Of a stretch of 64,000 nucleotides of DNA, positions 50,059 to 59,655 are shown in pieces. This DNA comes from Parvibaculum sp002684405 (lineage in GTDB: Bacteria > Pseudomonadota > Alphaproteobacteria > Parvibaculales > Parvibaculaceae). A program made the translations under genes and the position numbers. The stretch is taken from assembly GCA_965140395.1 (NCBI GenBank), contig OZ223206.1, positions 372,001-436,000 on the forward strand. Direction: 5' to 3'. The notes beneath the pieces are model-generated. The model was not told the origin of the DNA and ran no database searches. It saw only the letters and a program-made list of their open reading frames with translations. Within the stretch, counting starts at the first letter, position 1; each line of letters starts with the position of its first letter.

Positions 50059-51614
50059 GCGAGCAGGACGCCCCTCTCGCATTGGACGGGATGCAGCGCA
50101 AGGTCGTGACGGGCTCGATCATGGTCGCCACGATCATGCAGACGCTCGACTCCACGATTGCCAATGTGGCGCTGCCCCATATGCAGGGCTCCTTTTCTTC
50201 CACCCAGGAACAGACGGCCTGGGTGCTGACCTCCTATATCGTGGCGGCCGCCATCGCCACGCCCGCGACCGGCTGGCTTGCCGGGCGCTTCGGCCGCAAG
50301 AACCTGCTGGCAGGCGCGGTGATCGGCTTCACCCTATCCTCCATGCTGTGCGGCGCCGCCACGTCGCTCGAGGAAATGGTGCTGTTTCGCGTCCTGCAGG
50401 GGCTTTCGGGAGCCGCCTTCGTCCCGCTTGCCCAGTCGATCCTGCTCGACATCTATCCTTTCGAACAGCGCGCCTCCGCCATGGCGATGTGGGGCGTGGG
50501 CGTCATGGTCGGGCCCATTGTCGGCCCCGCTCTGGGGGGCTACCTGACCGACGTCTATAACTGGCGCTGGGTCTTCTACATCAATGTCCCCTTCGGCATT
50601 GCCGCGCTGATCGGCATTCTGGCAAGCGTTCCCACCACCAATCTCGACCGTACACGGCGCTTCGACTGGTTCGGATTCGCCTTTCTCAGTCTCGGCATCG
50701 GCGCGATGCAGATCATGCTCGACCGCGGCAATCATCAGGACTGGTTTTCCTCCACGGAAATCGTTCTGGAGGCGACCTTTGCCGTGGTGGGGTTCTATCT
50801 CTTCGTCTACCACGCGGCGACCGTCAAAAATCCGTTTGTGGAGTTACGCATCTTCAAGGACCGGAACCTTGCCATCGGTCTCGTCATCATTTTCATCGTC
50901 GGCATGATCCTCTATGCGACGATGGCGCTGCTGCCGCCCTTCCTCGAAACGCTGATGGGATACCCGGTGACGCTGGCCGGTCTCGTGCTCGCACCGCGCG
51001 GCGCGGGCACCATGCTCGCCATGCTTATTGCCGGGCGTATCGCCAGCAAAGTCGATATGCGGCTGATGATCGCCTTCGGGCTTTCCCTGGCAAGCCTTTC
51101 TCTGTGGGAAATGGCTCAGTTCAATCTCGAGGTCAATCAGTGGACGATCATCGAAACGGGTATCGTTCAGGGCTTCGGCCTCGGCTTCATCTTCGCACCG
51201 TTGACGACGATCACCTTTGCCACCCTGGCCCCGGACCTGCGAACGGAAGGCACGAGTTTCTTCAGCCTTTTGCGGAATGTCGGGTCCAGTGTCGGCATCT
51301 CGATTTCCGAAACCTTCATCGCCTATATGACGCAATACAACCATGCGGAACTCGCAGCCCATGTGTCGCCGCTCAATCCGGCGATACGGGATACAACGAA
51401 CCCGCTCTGGAGCCTCACCACGCCGGAATCCCTCGCCATGGTCAATGGGGAGGTGACGCGGCAGGCGGCGACGATCGCCTATCTGAACGACTTCCGGATG
51501 ATGATGTATATGACGCTGCTCGCTCTCCCCTTGCTCGTTTTCCTGCGCACCAAGCCGCATGATGGCGACGAGGTGGCCGAACAGGAAAGCGAAATGGCGG
51601 AGGTCATGCACTGA
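50055..51614 (+). CDS. EmrB/QacA-family drug:H+ antiporter, DHA2 (519 aa)
   Basis: MFS transporter with 14 predicted membrane helices. 'MQTLDSTIANVALPHMQG' in helix 1 (motif D1), 'GWLAGRFGRKNLL' (motif A), and 'GVMVGPIVGPALGGYLTD' (motif C, the antiporter motif) are all present. Length matches EmrB. Translationally coupled to the adaptor gene. Likely exports hydrophobic drugs, uncouplers or fatty acids. Confidence 0.94.
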   Translation: MSEQDAPLALDGMQRKVVTGSIMVATIMQTLDSTIANVALPHMQGSFSSTQEQTAWVLTSYIVAAAIATPATGWLAGRFGRKNLLAGAVIGFTLSSMLCGAATSLEEMVLFRVLQGLSGAAFVPLAQSILLDIYPFEQRASAMAMWGVGVMVGPIVGPALGGYLTDVYNWRWVFYINVPFGIAALIGILASVPTTNLDRTRRFDWFGFAFLSLGIGAMQIMLDRGNHQDWFSSTEIVLEATFAVVGFYLFVYHAATVKNPFVELRIFKDRNLAIGLVIIFIVGMILYATMALLPPFLETLMGYPVTLAGLVLAPRGAGTMLAMLIAGRIASKVDMRLMIAFGLSLASLSLWEMAQFNLEVNQWTIIETGIVQGFGLGFIFAPLTTITFATLAPDLRTEGTSFFSLLRNVGSSVGISISETFIAYMTQYNHAELAAHVSPLNPAIRDTTNPLWSLTTPESLAMVNGEVTRQAATIAYLNDFRMMMYMTLLALPLLVFLRTKPHDGDEVAEQESEMAEVMH

Positions 51615-51684
51615 CATCCGGCAGGCAGATGCATCTTGCGCCGGGGCCGCGCAGACGCCATGTTCGGTGAAAAGGGAGGACATC

Positions 51685-52584
51685 TTGGCCGTTCAGATAC
51701 CATTCGTGCGCGACATCACCTTCGACTATGGCGAATGCGACGAGCTGTCGCCGCTGATCCGTCGCGTCGTCGCGCGCAACCCCTCCGCCTTCACCTTTCT
51801 GGGGACAGGCACCTATATCATCGGCCGGGGCAATGTCGCGGTGGTCGATCCCGGGCCACTGGTTGAAGAGCATATCGATGCGCTGATGAAGGCGCTCGAA
51901 GGCGAGACCGTCACCCATATCCTCATCACCCATACGCATACGGATCATTCGCCCGCTGCGGCGCCGCTGAAAAAGCTCACCGGGGCCGAAACCTATGCGT
52001 TCGGACCGCACGGATCCGGCGGCGGCGCGGAAGTGAAGGTGGAAGAAGACGGCGATATGGATTTCGTGCCGGATGTGACCGTCTCGCATGGCGACATCAT
52101 CGAGGGTGATGGCTGGACCGTCGAATGCGTGCATACGCCCGGCCACACCTCCAACCATATGTGCTTCGCCCTGCAGGAGGAAAAGGTTCTCTTCTCAGGC
52201 GATCACGTCATGGGCTGGTCCACCAGCGTCGTCAGCCCGCCCGACGGCAATATGAAGCAGTATATGGACTCATTGAAGCTGCTGCTGGAACGCGACGACG
52301 AGGTCTACTGGCCGACGCATGGGCCCGCCATCACCGACCCCAAACCCTTCGTGCGCGCCTTCATCGCCCATCGCGAAGACCGCGAGAAGCAGATCGTCGA
52401 GCAGCTTGAAGCAGGACGCCACACCATCGCGGAGATGGTGCCGGTCATGTATGCGGCGGTGGACAAACGCCTGCACCCGGCCGCCGCGCGCTCGGTCTTT
52501 GCGCATGTGGAACATCTGGTGGAAACCGGCCGCGTCACCTGCGAGGGCGAGCCGAAGCTGTCGAGCAGCTATTCGCTCGCCTGA
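51685..52584 (+). CDS. MBL-fold metallo-hydrolase (299 aa)
   Basis: Metallo-beta-lactamase fold hydrolase. The metal motif HxHxDH is 'ITHTHTDHSPAAAPL', with further His in 'VHTPGHTSNHMCF', Asp in 'LFSGDHVMGW' and the terminal His in 'YWPTHGPAI'. The C-terminal 60 residues form the winged-helix-like domain of the LACTB2/glyoxalase-II-related group. I choose the TTG at 51685, because GGGAGG lies 6 bases before it; a GTG at 51667 is the other option. It follows the efflux operon by 70 bases. Substrate could be a thioester, nucleic acid or lactone. Confidence 0.87.
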   Translation: MAVQIPFVRDITFDYGECDELSPLIRRVVARNPSAFTFLGTGTYIIGRGNVAVVDPGPLVEEHIDALMKALEGETVTHILITHTHTDHSPAAAPLKKLTGAETYAFGPHGSGGGAEVKVEEDGDMDFVPDVTVSHGDIIEGDGWTVECVHTPGHTSNHMCFALQEEKVLFSGDHVMGWSTSVVSPPDGNMKQYMDSLKLLLERDDEVYWPTHGPAITDPKPFVRAFIAHREDREKQIVEQLEAGRHTIAEMVPVMYAAVDKRLHPAAARSVFAHVEHLVETGRVTCEGEPKLSSSYSLA

Positions 52585-52601
52585 CGACGGCCGGCATTCG
52601 C

Positions 52602-53351
52602 TTATTCCTGGAAGCCGAGCTTCTGCTTCAGCGCCACCATGAAGGTGCGAATGCGGTTGGCGTTGGCACCAAGATCGCTCTCGCCCACACGTGAGACGGA
52701 GCGCATATCGACCGCGCTGCCGGCCCCCGGCGTCGGGGTAATGCGGATCGACACATCGTCGCGGAACTGCATGACAAGCGTCGTCGCCGTTGCCTCGATG
52801 CGCCCGGCTTCGGGATCGGTATCCACGATCTCCCAGCCCATATCGCGGGCGGTGGCCAGCGCGGCCTCGAACACTCGGGCCGGGGCCAGGTTGATCGCTA
52901 CCGTCTGGATGTCGGGATAGGCTTTCTCCTGCAACGCCCCGAGATCGGCAGGCGATGTCCGGTCGAGCGGGTTGGCATAGTCGCCGCGATTGCCCGCCAG
53001 CGCCACGAATTGCGGCGGGTTGGCAAGGTCGGTCGTGATGTCGTGAATGCGCGGCACCTGGGACCCCACGATCACGGCTTGCGCAACGGGCGCGGCAAGG
53101 CCGAGCCCGAGCACGAGGCCTATAATCGCCTTGCGCGCGCCCTTGCGTCCGGAGACGAGAGCCACCAGCAGGCCGGCAGCCGAAACCAGGATCGCCAGAA
53201 CGCCCACCAGCGCACCGAGTGCGACGGCGCCCAGCGCAATCTGGAATGAAGCCGGGGCCAGGCGGCTTACCGCCACGCCCGCTGCCAGAAGAACGAGCCC
53301 GAGAACGCCTAACCGAAGTCCCCAGGCCGCCGTTGCCGAACGCGCCGCCAT
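52602..53351 (-). CDS. DUF1499 membrane protein (249 aa)
   Basis: About three to four hydrophobic helices in the first 115 residues, then the DUF1499 domain (about 130-248). Family features are 'YPDIQTVAINLAPARVFEAALATARDMGWEIVDTDPEAGRIEATATT' -type sequence and 'DDVSIRITPTPGAGSAVDMRSVSRVGESDLGANANRIRTF'. In plants and alphaproteobacteria, the domain is linked to membrane or photosynthetic proteins, but its function is unknown. It ends 17 bases from the convergent MBL gene. Confidence 0.83.
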   Translation of the reverse strand: MAARSATAAWGLRLGVLGLVLLAAGVAVSRLAPASFQIALGAVALGALVGVLAILVSAAGLLVALVSGRKGARKAIIGLVLGLGLAAPVAQAVIVGSQVPRIHDITTDLANPPQFVALAGNRGDYANPLDRTSPADLGALQEKAYPDIQTVAINLAPARVFEAALATARDMGWEIVDTDPEAGRIEATATTLVMQFRDDVSIRITPTPGAGSAVDMRSVSRVGESDLGANANRIRTFMVALKQKLGFQE

Positions 53352-53444
53352 ACCCGATGCCTTTCCGTCTGATGGAGGCGCGGCGGACCCGTCCGCCGCG
53401 CTATCCTGCGATGTGACCGGCGTTGCCCTGCCCGGCGCGCCTTT

Positions 53445-55085
53445 CTATTCGGCGGCCTGCGCGGTGGGCAGCGTATAATCCTTGAACATCTTGCGAAGTT
53501 CGAGCTTCTGGATCTTGCCGGTTGCCGTATGCGGAATTTCATCGACGAAGGCCACATCGTCCGGCATCCACCATTTGGCGATCTTGCCTTCCATGTAGTC
53601 GAGGATGTCTTCCTTGCTGACGTCCTCGCCTTCGTTTTTCACGATGATAAGCAGCGGGCGCTCATCCCATTTGGGATGTGCGATCCCGATGACCGCGGCT
53701 TCGGCAACCTTCGGATGGCCGACGGCGAGGTTTTCAAGTTCGATCGACGAAATCCATTCGCCGCCCGACTTGATCACGTCCTTGGCCCGGTCGGTGATCT
53801 GCATGTAACCGGACTCGTCGATGGTGGCGACGTCGCCGGTATCGAACCAGCCATCCTCGTCCAGAATGTTACCCCCCTCGCCCTTCAGATAGGCGCCGGC
53901 AATGGCCGGTCCGCGCACCATCAGATGGCCGAACGCTTCGCCGTCGCAGGGCAGCTCATTGCCGTCATCGTCGGTGATTTTCATCTCCACCGTGTAGATG
54001 GCGCGGCCCTGCTTGACCTTCACATCGATCTGCTTGTCGAGCGGCCAGTCTTCCATGCCCGCCTTCAGGCTGCCCAGCGTGCCCATGGGCGACATTTCCG
54101 TCATGCCCCAGGCGTGGAACACCTGTACGCCGTAATCCTTCTCGAACACCTCGATCATCGACCGCGGCGCGGCGGAACCGCCGATCACCACGCGTTCGAG
54201 ATGCGGCAGCTCGAGCTTGTTCTTCTGCAGGTGCTGGAGAAGCATCAGCCAGACTGTCGGCACCGCCGCCGTCGCCGTCACATTTTCGGTGCTCAGCAGT
54301 TCATAGATGCTTTCGCCGTCCATGTTGGCGCCGGGCATGACGAGCTTTGCGCCCACCGCCGGCGCAGCGAAGGAAATGCCCCAGGCATTGGCGTGGAACA
54401 TCGGCACCACCGGCAGCATCGCATCCGTCGACTTCATGCCGAGCGCATCGCCCATATTCACGGCCAGCGCATGCAGCACGTTGGAGCGGTGCGAATAGAG
54501 AACACCCTTCGGGTTGCCCGTCGTACCGGAGGTGTAGCAGAGGCCGCAGGCATCGTTTTCGTCGCCTTCGGCCCATTTGAACTCGCCGTTCTCCGCCTCG
54601 ACGATCTCCTCGTAGCAAAGCGCATTGGGCAGGCTCGTCTCGGGCATATGCTCCCGGTCCGTCATCACCACATAGGCCTTTACCTTGGGCAGCTCGTCCT
54701 TGATGCCTTCCAGGATCGGCACGAAGGTGAGGTCGAGGAAGATGACCTTATCCTCGGCGTGATTGATGATGTAGATGAGCTGTTCGGCAAACAGGCGCGG
54801 GTTCAGCGTATGGCAGACGGCGCCGAGACCCATAATGCCGTACCAGGCTTCCAGATGGCGGGCCGTGTTCCAGGCCATGGTCGCCACCACGTCGCCCTTT
54901 TCGACGCCGAGCTTTTGCAGCGCCTGCGCCACCTTGCGCGCGCGCAGGTGAATTTCGGAATAGGTGGTTCGTGCGATCGGCCCCTCGATGGTGCGCGTCA
55001 CGACTTCCCGGTCGCCATGGAACCGCGCAGCATGATCGATAATGGTCGTCACGCGCAGCGGCCAGTCCTGCATCAAGCCCTTCAT
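53445..55085 (-). CDS. Medium/long-chain fatty-acid-CoA ligase, AlkK-like (546 aa)
   Basis: ANL-superfamily ligase. A3 motif 'CGLCYTSGTTGNPKGVLYSHRS', A5 'FHAWGMTEMSPMGT', A7/A8 'GWFDTGDVATIDESGYMQITDRAKDVIKSGGEWISSIELEN' and the C-terminal Lys in 'IPHTATGKIQKLELRK'. The 'GGEWISSIELEN' version of A8 is the mark of the AlkK/medium-chain acyl-CoA synthetase branch used in fatty-acid and alkane oxidation. GAGAGAGGAAC precedes the ATG. It ends 93 bases before the DUF1499 start on the same strand and may be co-transcribed with it. Confidence 0.92.
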   Translation of the reverse strand: MKGLMQDWPLRVTTIIDHAARFHGDREVVTRTIEGPIARTTYSEIHLRARKVAQALQKLGVEKGDVVATMAWNTARHLEAWYGIMGLGAVCHTLNPRLFAEQLIYIINHAEDKVIFLDLTFVPILEGIKDELPKVKAYVVMTDREHMPETSLPNALCYEEIVEAENGEFKWAEGDENDACGLCYTSGTTGNPKGVLYSHRSNVLHALAVNMGDALGMKSTDAMLPVVPMFHANAWGISFAAPAVGAKLVMPGANMDGESIYELLSTENVTATAAVPTVWLMLLQHLQKNKLELPHLERVVIGGSAAPRSMIEVFEKDYGVQVFHAWGMTEMSPMGTLGSLKAGMEDWPLDKQIDVKVKQGRAIYTVEMKITDDDGNELPCDGEAFGHLMVRGPAIAGAYLKGEGGNILDEDGWFDTGDVATIDESGYMQITDRAKDVIKSGGEWISSIELENLAVGHPKVAEAAVIGIAHPKWDERPLLIIVKNEGEDVSKEDILDYMEGKIAKWWMPDDVAFVDEIPHTATGKIQKLELRKMFKDYTLPTAQAAE

Positions 55086-55235
55086 GGATGTTCCTCTCTC
55101 AATCCCCGTGAACCGGCCCTCGAGCCGGCTTGCTCCGCCGATCTTTTCCCTAGGGAATGACCGGATTTTTCATTTGGGCGAAGTCTAGTGGGAAAGGCGC
55201 CATGTCACAATAATTTCCCCTTCGCCACCGCTCTA

Positions 55236-55265
55236 AAAACCCCGGCCGACGCTGGGGTTTTCTCC
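55236..55265 (+). terminator. Hairpin in the amidase leader, possible attenuator
   Basis: An 8-bp stem, AAAACCCC / GGGGTTTT, with a 10-base GC-rich loop is followed by T-rich sequence. It lies in the divergent region between the fatty-acid-CoA ligase and the amidase, with no upstream plus-strand gene to terminate. It may attenuate amidase transcription or stop antisense-type read-through. Confidence 0.5.
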
Positions 55266-55344
55266 TGCCCCGCTTTCACTTGCCTTGGCGGTGCCCGACA
55301 CCGTCTAATGCGGTCAAAGCAATCAATACTAAAAGGGGAATTCC

Positions 55345-56802
55345 ATGGAGGAGCTTCATTTCCGCTCCGCATCCGATCTTGGCCGGATGCTGCGCGCTCG
55401 CGAGATCAGCTCGGCGGAACTGACCGATCACTACATTTCACGCATCGAAGAGCACAATCCAAAGATCAACGCAGTGGTGGCGAGCGACTTCGACGGCGCC
55501 CGCGCCGCGGCGAAGGACGCGGATGAGGCTTTGGCGAAGGGCGAGGACAAGGGCCCGCTTCACGGCCTCCCCTTCACCATTAAGGATGCCTATGAGGTAA
55601 AGGGCATGGTCTCCACCGGTGGCGTGCCGGACTGGAAAGACAATATCCCCGCGACGAGTGCCGACCCGATCCAGCGGCTTCAGGATGCGGGCGCCATCGT
55701 GATGGGCAAGACCAATGTGCCTTTCATGTCGGCGGACCTGCAGAGCTATAACGACATTTACGGCACGACGAACAATCCGTGGAACCTCGAATGCGGCCCC
55801 GGCGGCTCGTCCGGCGGGTCGGCGGCTTCGCTCGCGGCGGGCTTCACCGCGGCCGAGTTCGGCTCCGACATTGGCGGTTCCATCCGCACGCCCGCGCATC
55901 TCTGCGGCGTTTTCGGCCACAAGCCGACTTACGGCATCGTGCCCAAGCGCGGCCATCTCGGCCCGCCGCCCGGCTGGCTTTCGGAGGGCGATCTTTCCGT
56001 CGCCGGGCCACTTGCCCGCAGCGCGGAAGATCTGCAGATGCTGCTCGATATCGCGGCGGGGCCGAACTGGACCAACACGCCAGGCTGGAAGCTCGACCTG
56101 CCGCCCGCCCGCGCCAAGAGCCCGAAAGATCTCCGCGTCGCCGTCTGGATCGACGAGCCCTTCTGCGACGTCGACCGGGAAATGGCCGCCCTTCTGAAGC
56201 AGGCGGCCCATGCGCTGGCGGATGCGGGCGCGAAGGTGGACTGGGAAGCCCGGCCTGCCTTCTCCTTTGCCGAGAGCACCGAAATCTATCTCATGCTTCT
56301 CCACTCCCAGACCGGCGCCGGCATGCCGGACAAGGTCAAGGAGCGCTGGCGGCAGATGAAGGAAACCGTATCGCCCGACGACAAGTCCCACGCCATTCTC
56401 CAGGCGCGCGGCGGCACGATGACCGTCGCCGAACGCATGCAGTGGAAAGAGCGCCAGGCGCAGCTCCGGCACAAATGGGCCGCGTTCTTCAAGGATTACG
56501 ACGTGGTGCTGTCGCCCGTGCTGATGCGCACCGCCTTCAAGCACGACCAGCAGTCCGACTGGTCCAAGCGCAAGCTGACGGTGAACGGCATCGAGCGGGA
56601 ATATATCGACGTGCTGCTCTGGGCGGGCCCGGCGGTTGTTTCCTATCTCCCCGCCAGCGTCGCCCCTGTGGGCATTACGTCGGAGGGTCTTCCGGCAGGC
56701 ATCCAGATCATCGGCCCGCATCTCGAAGACAAGACCCCCATCGCGGTCGCGGGCATGCTGGAGGAAATCCTTGGCGGGTTCCGCGCCCCGCCGGGGTGGT
56801 AA
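55345..56802 (+). CDS. Amidase-signature family amidase (485 aa)
   Basis: Amide hydrolase with the Ser-cisSer-Lys triad. Lys80 is in 'LPFTIKDAYEVKG', Ser155 in 'GPGGSSGGSAASLAAG' and Ser179 in 'GSDIGGSIRTPAHLCGVFGHKPT'. The spacing 80/155/179 equals that of FAAH (142/217/241). No signal peptide or membrane helix is seen. It could act on aliphatic, aryl or fatty-acid amides; GatA is unlikely, since gatB and gatC are absent. GAATTCC after an AAAAGGGG purine run precedes the ATG. Confidence 0.93.
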   Translation: MEELHFRSASDLGRMLRAREISSAELTDHYISRIEEHNPKINAVVASDFDGARAAAKDADEALAKGEDKGPLHGLPFTIKDAYEVKGMVSTGGVPDWKDNIPATSADPIQRLQDAGAIVMGKTNVPFMSADLQSYNDIYGTTNNPWNLECGPGGSSGGSAASLAAGFTAAEFGSDIGGSIRTPAHLCGVFGHKPTYGIVPKRGHLGPPPGWLSEGDLSVAGPLARSAEDLQMLLDIAAGPNWTNTPGWKLDLPPARAKSPKDLRVAVWIDEPFCDVDREMAALLKQAAHALADAGAKVDWEARPAFSFAESTEIYLMLLHSQTGAGMPDKVKERWRQMKETVSPDDKSHAILQARGGTMTVAERMQWKERQAQLRHKWAAFFKDYDVVLSPVLMRTAFKHDQQSDWSKRKLTVNGIEREYIDVLLWAGPAVVSYLPASVAPVGITSEGLPAGIQIIGPHLEDKTPIAVAGMLEEILGGFRAPPGW

Positions 56803-56812
56803 GCACTCTGTC

Positions 56813-56893
56813 GTCATGGCCCGGCTTGTCCGGGCCATCCACGTCTTTCACAGACGCCAAGGCGTGGATACCCCGCATAAAGCGGGGCATGAC
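56813..56893. repeat. Cruciform-forming palindromic repeat (81 bp)
   Basis: Outer arms GTCATG / CATGAC and ATCCACG / CGTGGAT enclose two small hairpins: GGCCCGG-CTTGT-CCGGGCC (56818-56836) and CCCCGC-ATAAA-GCGGGG (56871-56887). The whole can fold as a four-way structure. Sequences of this kind (TCATGGCCCGGCTTGTCCGG type) are dispersed many times in alphaproteobacterial genomes as non-autonomous palindromic elements. It sits between the amidase stop and the aminotransferase gene and might also act as a terminator. Confidence 0.7.
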
Positions 56894-56980
56894 TCAGAAG
56901 ACATAGCCCTTTGACTTCCCCTCGGGCGACGCCGCATTATGCGGCATCCGCCCACACCTGCTCATTCGAGGAGCGCTCCC

Positions 56981-58366
56981 ATGTCGAGCCTTAGCAACGC
57001 CGCCGTTCGCGATATCGAAACGGTCATCCATCCCTATACCAATCTCGAAACCTTCCGCGAGACGGGGCCGATGATCCTCGAGCGCGGCGAGGGCATCTAT
57101 GTCTATGACAGTCATGGCAAGAAATATATCGAGGGCATGGCCGGGCTCTGGTGTACCTCGCTCGGCTATAACGAGAAGGAACTCATCGACGCGGCGACCG
57201 AGCAGCTCGAGCGCCTTCCCTTCACCCATGTCTTCGGCGGCAAGAGCCATGAGCGCGCGGCGGAACTGGCCGAGAAGCTCAAAGCCATCGCGCCGCATCC
57301 CGCCTCCAAGGTGCTGTTCTGCGGTTCGGGCTCGGAAGCGAACGACCAGCAGGTGAAGCTCGTCTGGTACTACAACAATGCCCGCGGCAAGCCGGAGAAG
57401 AAGAAATTCATCTCGCGCATCCGCGCCTATCACGGCGTGACGGTCGCTTCCGCCTCACTGACGGGCCTGCCCGCGAACCATCGCGATTTCGACCTGCCCA
57501 TTCAGGGGGTGCTCCACACCGACTGCCCGCATTACTACCGTTATGCGGAGCCGGGCGAGACGGAGGACGAGTTCACCACGCGTCTGGCGAAAAACCTCGA
57601 AGACCTGATCATCAAGGAAGGCCCGGACACGGTCGCCGCCTTCATCGCCGAGCCCATCATGGGCGCGGGCGGCGTCATCATGCCGCCGGACGGCTATTTC
57701 GAGAAAATCCAGGCCGTGCTGCAGAAATACGATGTCTATTTCATCGCCGACGAAGTGATCTGCGGCTTCGGGCGCACGGGCAACATGTTCGGCTCTGAAA
57801 CCTTCAACATGAAGCCGGACAGCATTTCCGTCGCCAAGGCGCTCTCGTCCGCTTACGTGCCCATCGGCGCCGTCACGGTCGGCGAGGACATGTATCAGGC
57901 GATGCTGGACGAAAGCCGCAAGATCGGCACCTTCGGCCATGGCTTCACCTATACGGCGCATCCGCTGGCCGCCGCCGTCGCTTCCAAGACGCTCGACATC
58001 TATCAGGAGCGCAACATCGTCGGCCATGTGCGTTCGCTGCAGCCGACCTTCGAAGGCCATGTGCATCGCCTCGCCGAACATCCGCTGGTCGGCCATGTCC
58101 GCGCCAAGGGGCTTATCGGCGCGCTGGAACTCGTCGCCCACAAGGACTCGAAAGAGAGCTTCGAGCCGGGCGCGGGTATCGGTGCGAAGGTCGTGGCGGC
58201 CTGCGAGAAACGCGGCCTCATCCTGCGTCCGCTGGCCGGCGACATCATTGCCATCTGCCCGCCCCTCATCATCACCGAGAGCCAGGTCGACGACATCTTC
58301 AAGACGCTTGAGGAAGCGCTGGACGAGGTGACGGCCCATGCCCGCAAGGAAGGGCTGATGAAGTGA
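56981..58366 (+). CDS. Class III PLP aminotransferase, omega-amino acid:pyruvate type (461 aa)
   Basis: Fold-type I aminotransferase. The PLP lysine is K286 in 'DSISVAKALSSAYVPIGAV'. Asp257 in 'YFIADEVICGFGRTG' contacts the pyridine nitrogen, and 'LFCGSGSEANDQQVKLV' binds the phosphate. The 'MAGLWCTSLGYNEKELIDAATEQLERLPF' N-terminal segment is typical of omega-transaminases acting on beta-alanine, putrescine or aromatic amines with pyruvate. The ATG at 56981 has CGAGGAG upstream. A possible functional link to the amidase is release of an amino group (inference only). Confidence 0.92.
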   Translation: MSSLSNAAVRDIETVIHPYTNLETFRETGPMILERGEGIYVYDSHGKKYIEGMAGLWCTSLGYNEKELIDAATEQLERLPFTHVFGGKSHERAAELAEKLKAIAPHPASKVLFCGSGSEANDQQVKLVWYYNNARGKPEKKKFISRIRAYHGVTVASASLTGLPANHRDFDLPIQGVLHTDCPHYYRYAEPGETEDEFTTRLAKNLEDLIIKEGPDTVAAFIAEPIMGAGGVIMPPDGYFEKIQAVLQKYDVYFIADEVICGFGRTGNMFGSETFNMKPDSISVAKALSSAYVPIGAVTVGEDMYQAMLDESRKIGTFGHGFTYTAHPLAAAVASKTLDIYQERNIVGHVRSLQPTFEGHVHRLAEHPLVGHVRAKGLIGALELVAHKDSKESFEPGAGIGAKVVAACEKRGLILRPLAGDIIAICPPLIITESQVDDIFKTLEEALDEVTAHARKEGLMK

Positions 58367-58379
58367 TCGGGGCGCAGGG

Positions 58380-58799
58380 ATGACACGCGAAATCCGCTTT
58401 CAGATCGAACTTGCCGGCAAGGCCTCGCCCGAAGACGCGATGGGCGAGCGCATGAATATCGAGACCTCCGCCGTGCTGCCGCCGGACTTCGATCCGGCGC
58501 TGGCCGGCAGCGGCCTGCATGTGACCTGCGAGGCGGCGGTCGATAATGACGAATATGGCGGCTTCAGCGAAACCGGTACGCTCAGCTTCGGCGGCGGTAC
58601 GCTGAGCTATGAAAGCGTGCGCGAAGGCTATCTCGGCGAGACGCCCGACCCGAAAACGCAGCTCGGTCATGCCGTGTTTCAGGTGACGGGCGGCACGGGC
58701 GGCTTTGCCGGCGCCAGCGGCTTCATCGTCTCCGCCTTCACCGTGAACGAGGATGCGCAGGTGCGCGAGAGCCAGAGCGCGGTGCTGTTCCTGCCCTGA
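58380..58799 (+). CDS. Hypothetical beta-barrel-like protein (139 aa)
   Basis: Starts 13 bases after the aminotransferase stop and is probably co-transcribed. There is no signal peptide or Cys pair. The second half, 'TGTLSFGGGTLSYESVREGY' then 'QVTGGTGGFAGASGFIVSAF', has the alternating Gly/hydrophobic pattern and the 'GGTGxFAGAxG' turn seen in allene-oxide-cyclase/dirigent-like barrels and related DUF families. The family is not firmly recognised. Acidic (many Asp/Glu), probably cytoplasmic. Confidence 0.6.
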   Translation: MTREIRFQIELAGKASPEDAMGERMNIETSAVLPPDFDPALAGSGLHVTCEAAVDNDEYGGFSETGTLSFGGGTLSYESVREGYLGETPDPKTQLGHAVFQVTGGTGGFAGASGFIVSAFTVNEDAQVRESQSAVLFLP

Positions 58800-58838
58800 C
58801 ATTTGCCTGTCATTGTGAGCGAAGCATGGCGCATGCCC

Positions 58839-59594
58839 TCAGACGTGCTGGCCGCCATTGATCTGGATTTCGGTGCCGTTGATATAGCTCGACTGATCCG
58901 TGCACAGAAAATAGATCACCCGCGCCACCTCTTCCGGCGTGCCGAGCCGATGCATGGGGATTTCTTCCACGATCTTTTCGGTGCCCGGCGAGAGAATTGC
59001 CGTGTCTATCTCGCCCGGCGCGATGGCGTTCACCCGTACGTTCAACGGCCCGAATTCCGAGGCCATTTCCCGCGTCAGCGATTTCAGCGCCGCCTTGGAG
59101 GTCGCATAGGCGCTGCCCGCGAAGGGGTGCACACGCTCGCCCGCGATGGACGAGACATTGACGACCGACCCGCTCGCCGCTTTCAGTTCCTGAACCAGCC
59201 CGCGCGCCAGAATGACGGGGGCGAAGAAGTTCACCTGAAAGACCTTGTACCAGAGCTCCTGGCTGGTATCGAACACACCGAGCCGCGAGCCCCCCTCGCC
59301 CTTGGGCGAAATGGCGGCATTGTTGACGAGCGCATTGAGACGCCCGCCCTGATCCTTCAGCCGCTCATGGATTTCGTTGATCGCCTCCGCGGTGTTTTTC
59401 GGATCGGCGAGATCGACCTGAATATGATCCTCAGGTCCGGCCTCCCATGGGCAATCTTCCGGGAAAGCATGGCGCGAGCAGGTGATCACGCGCCAGCCCG
59501 CGCTCGAGAAGCGCTTCACCGTCGCATGTCCGATGCCCCGGCTTGCGCCGGTCAGCAGCAATGTCTTTCGTTCCGCATTGGGGATCTGTGCCAT
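58839..59594 (-). CDS. Short-chain dehydrogenase/reductase (251 aa)
   Basis: Classical SDR. The cofactor motif is 'TGASRGIGHATVKRF', 'LVNNAAIS' is the NNAG equivalent, the catalytic Ser is in 'VVNVSSIAGERVHP', and Tyr/Lys in 'SAYATSKAALKSLTREMASEFG'. Asp-containing 'CSRHAF' after strand 2 suggests NADP(H). The C-terminal 'NGTEIQINGGQHV' is complete. The substrate is unknown. Convergent with the hypothetical gene 58380-58799 and downstream-facing of the kinase fusion on the same strand. Confidence 0.9.
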   Translation of the reverse strand: MAQIPNAERKTLLLTGASRGIGHATVKRFSSAGWRVITCSRHAFPEDCPWEAGPEDHIQVDLADPKNTAEAINEIHERLKDQGGRLNALVNNAAISPKGEGGSRLGVFDTSQELWYKVFQVNFFAPVILARGLVQELKAASGSVVNVSSIAGERVHPFAGSAYATSKAALKSLTREMASEFGPLNVRVNAIAPGEIDTAILSPGTEKIVEEIPMHRLGTPEEVARVIYFLCTDQSSYINGTEIQINGGQHV

Positions 59595-59655
59595 GAGCGC
59601 AATCTACTGAAATGCAGGGCCAAGAGCCAGCACACATTAACCGGGGTTAAGGTCA

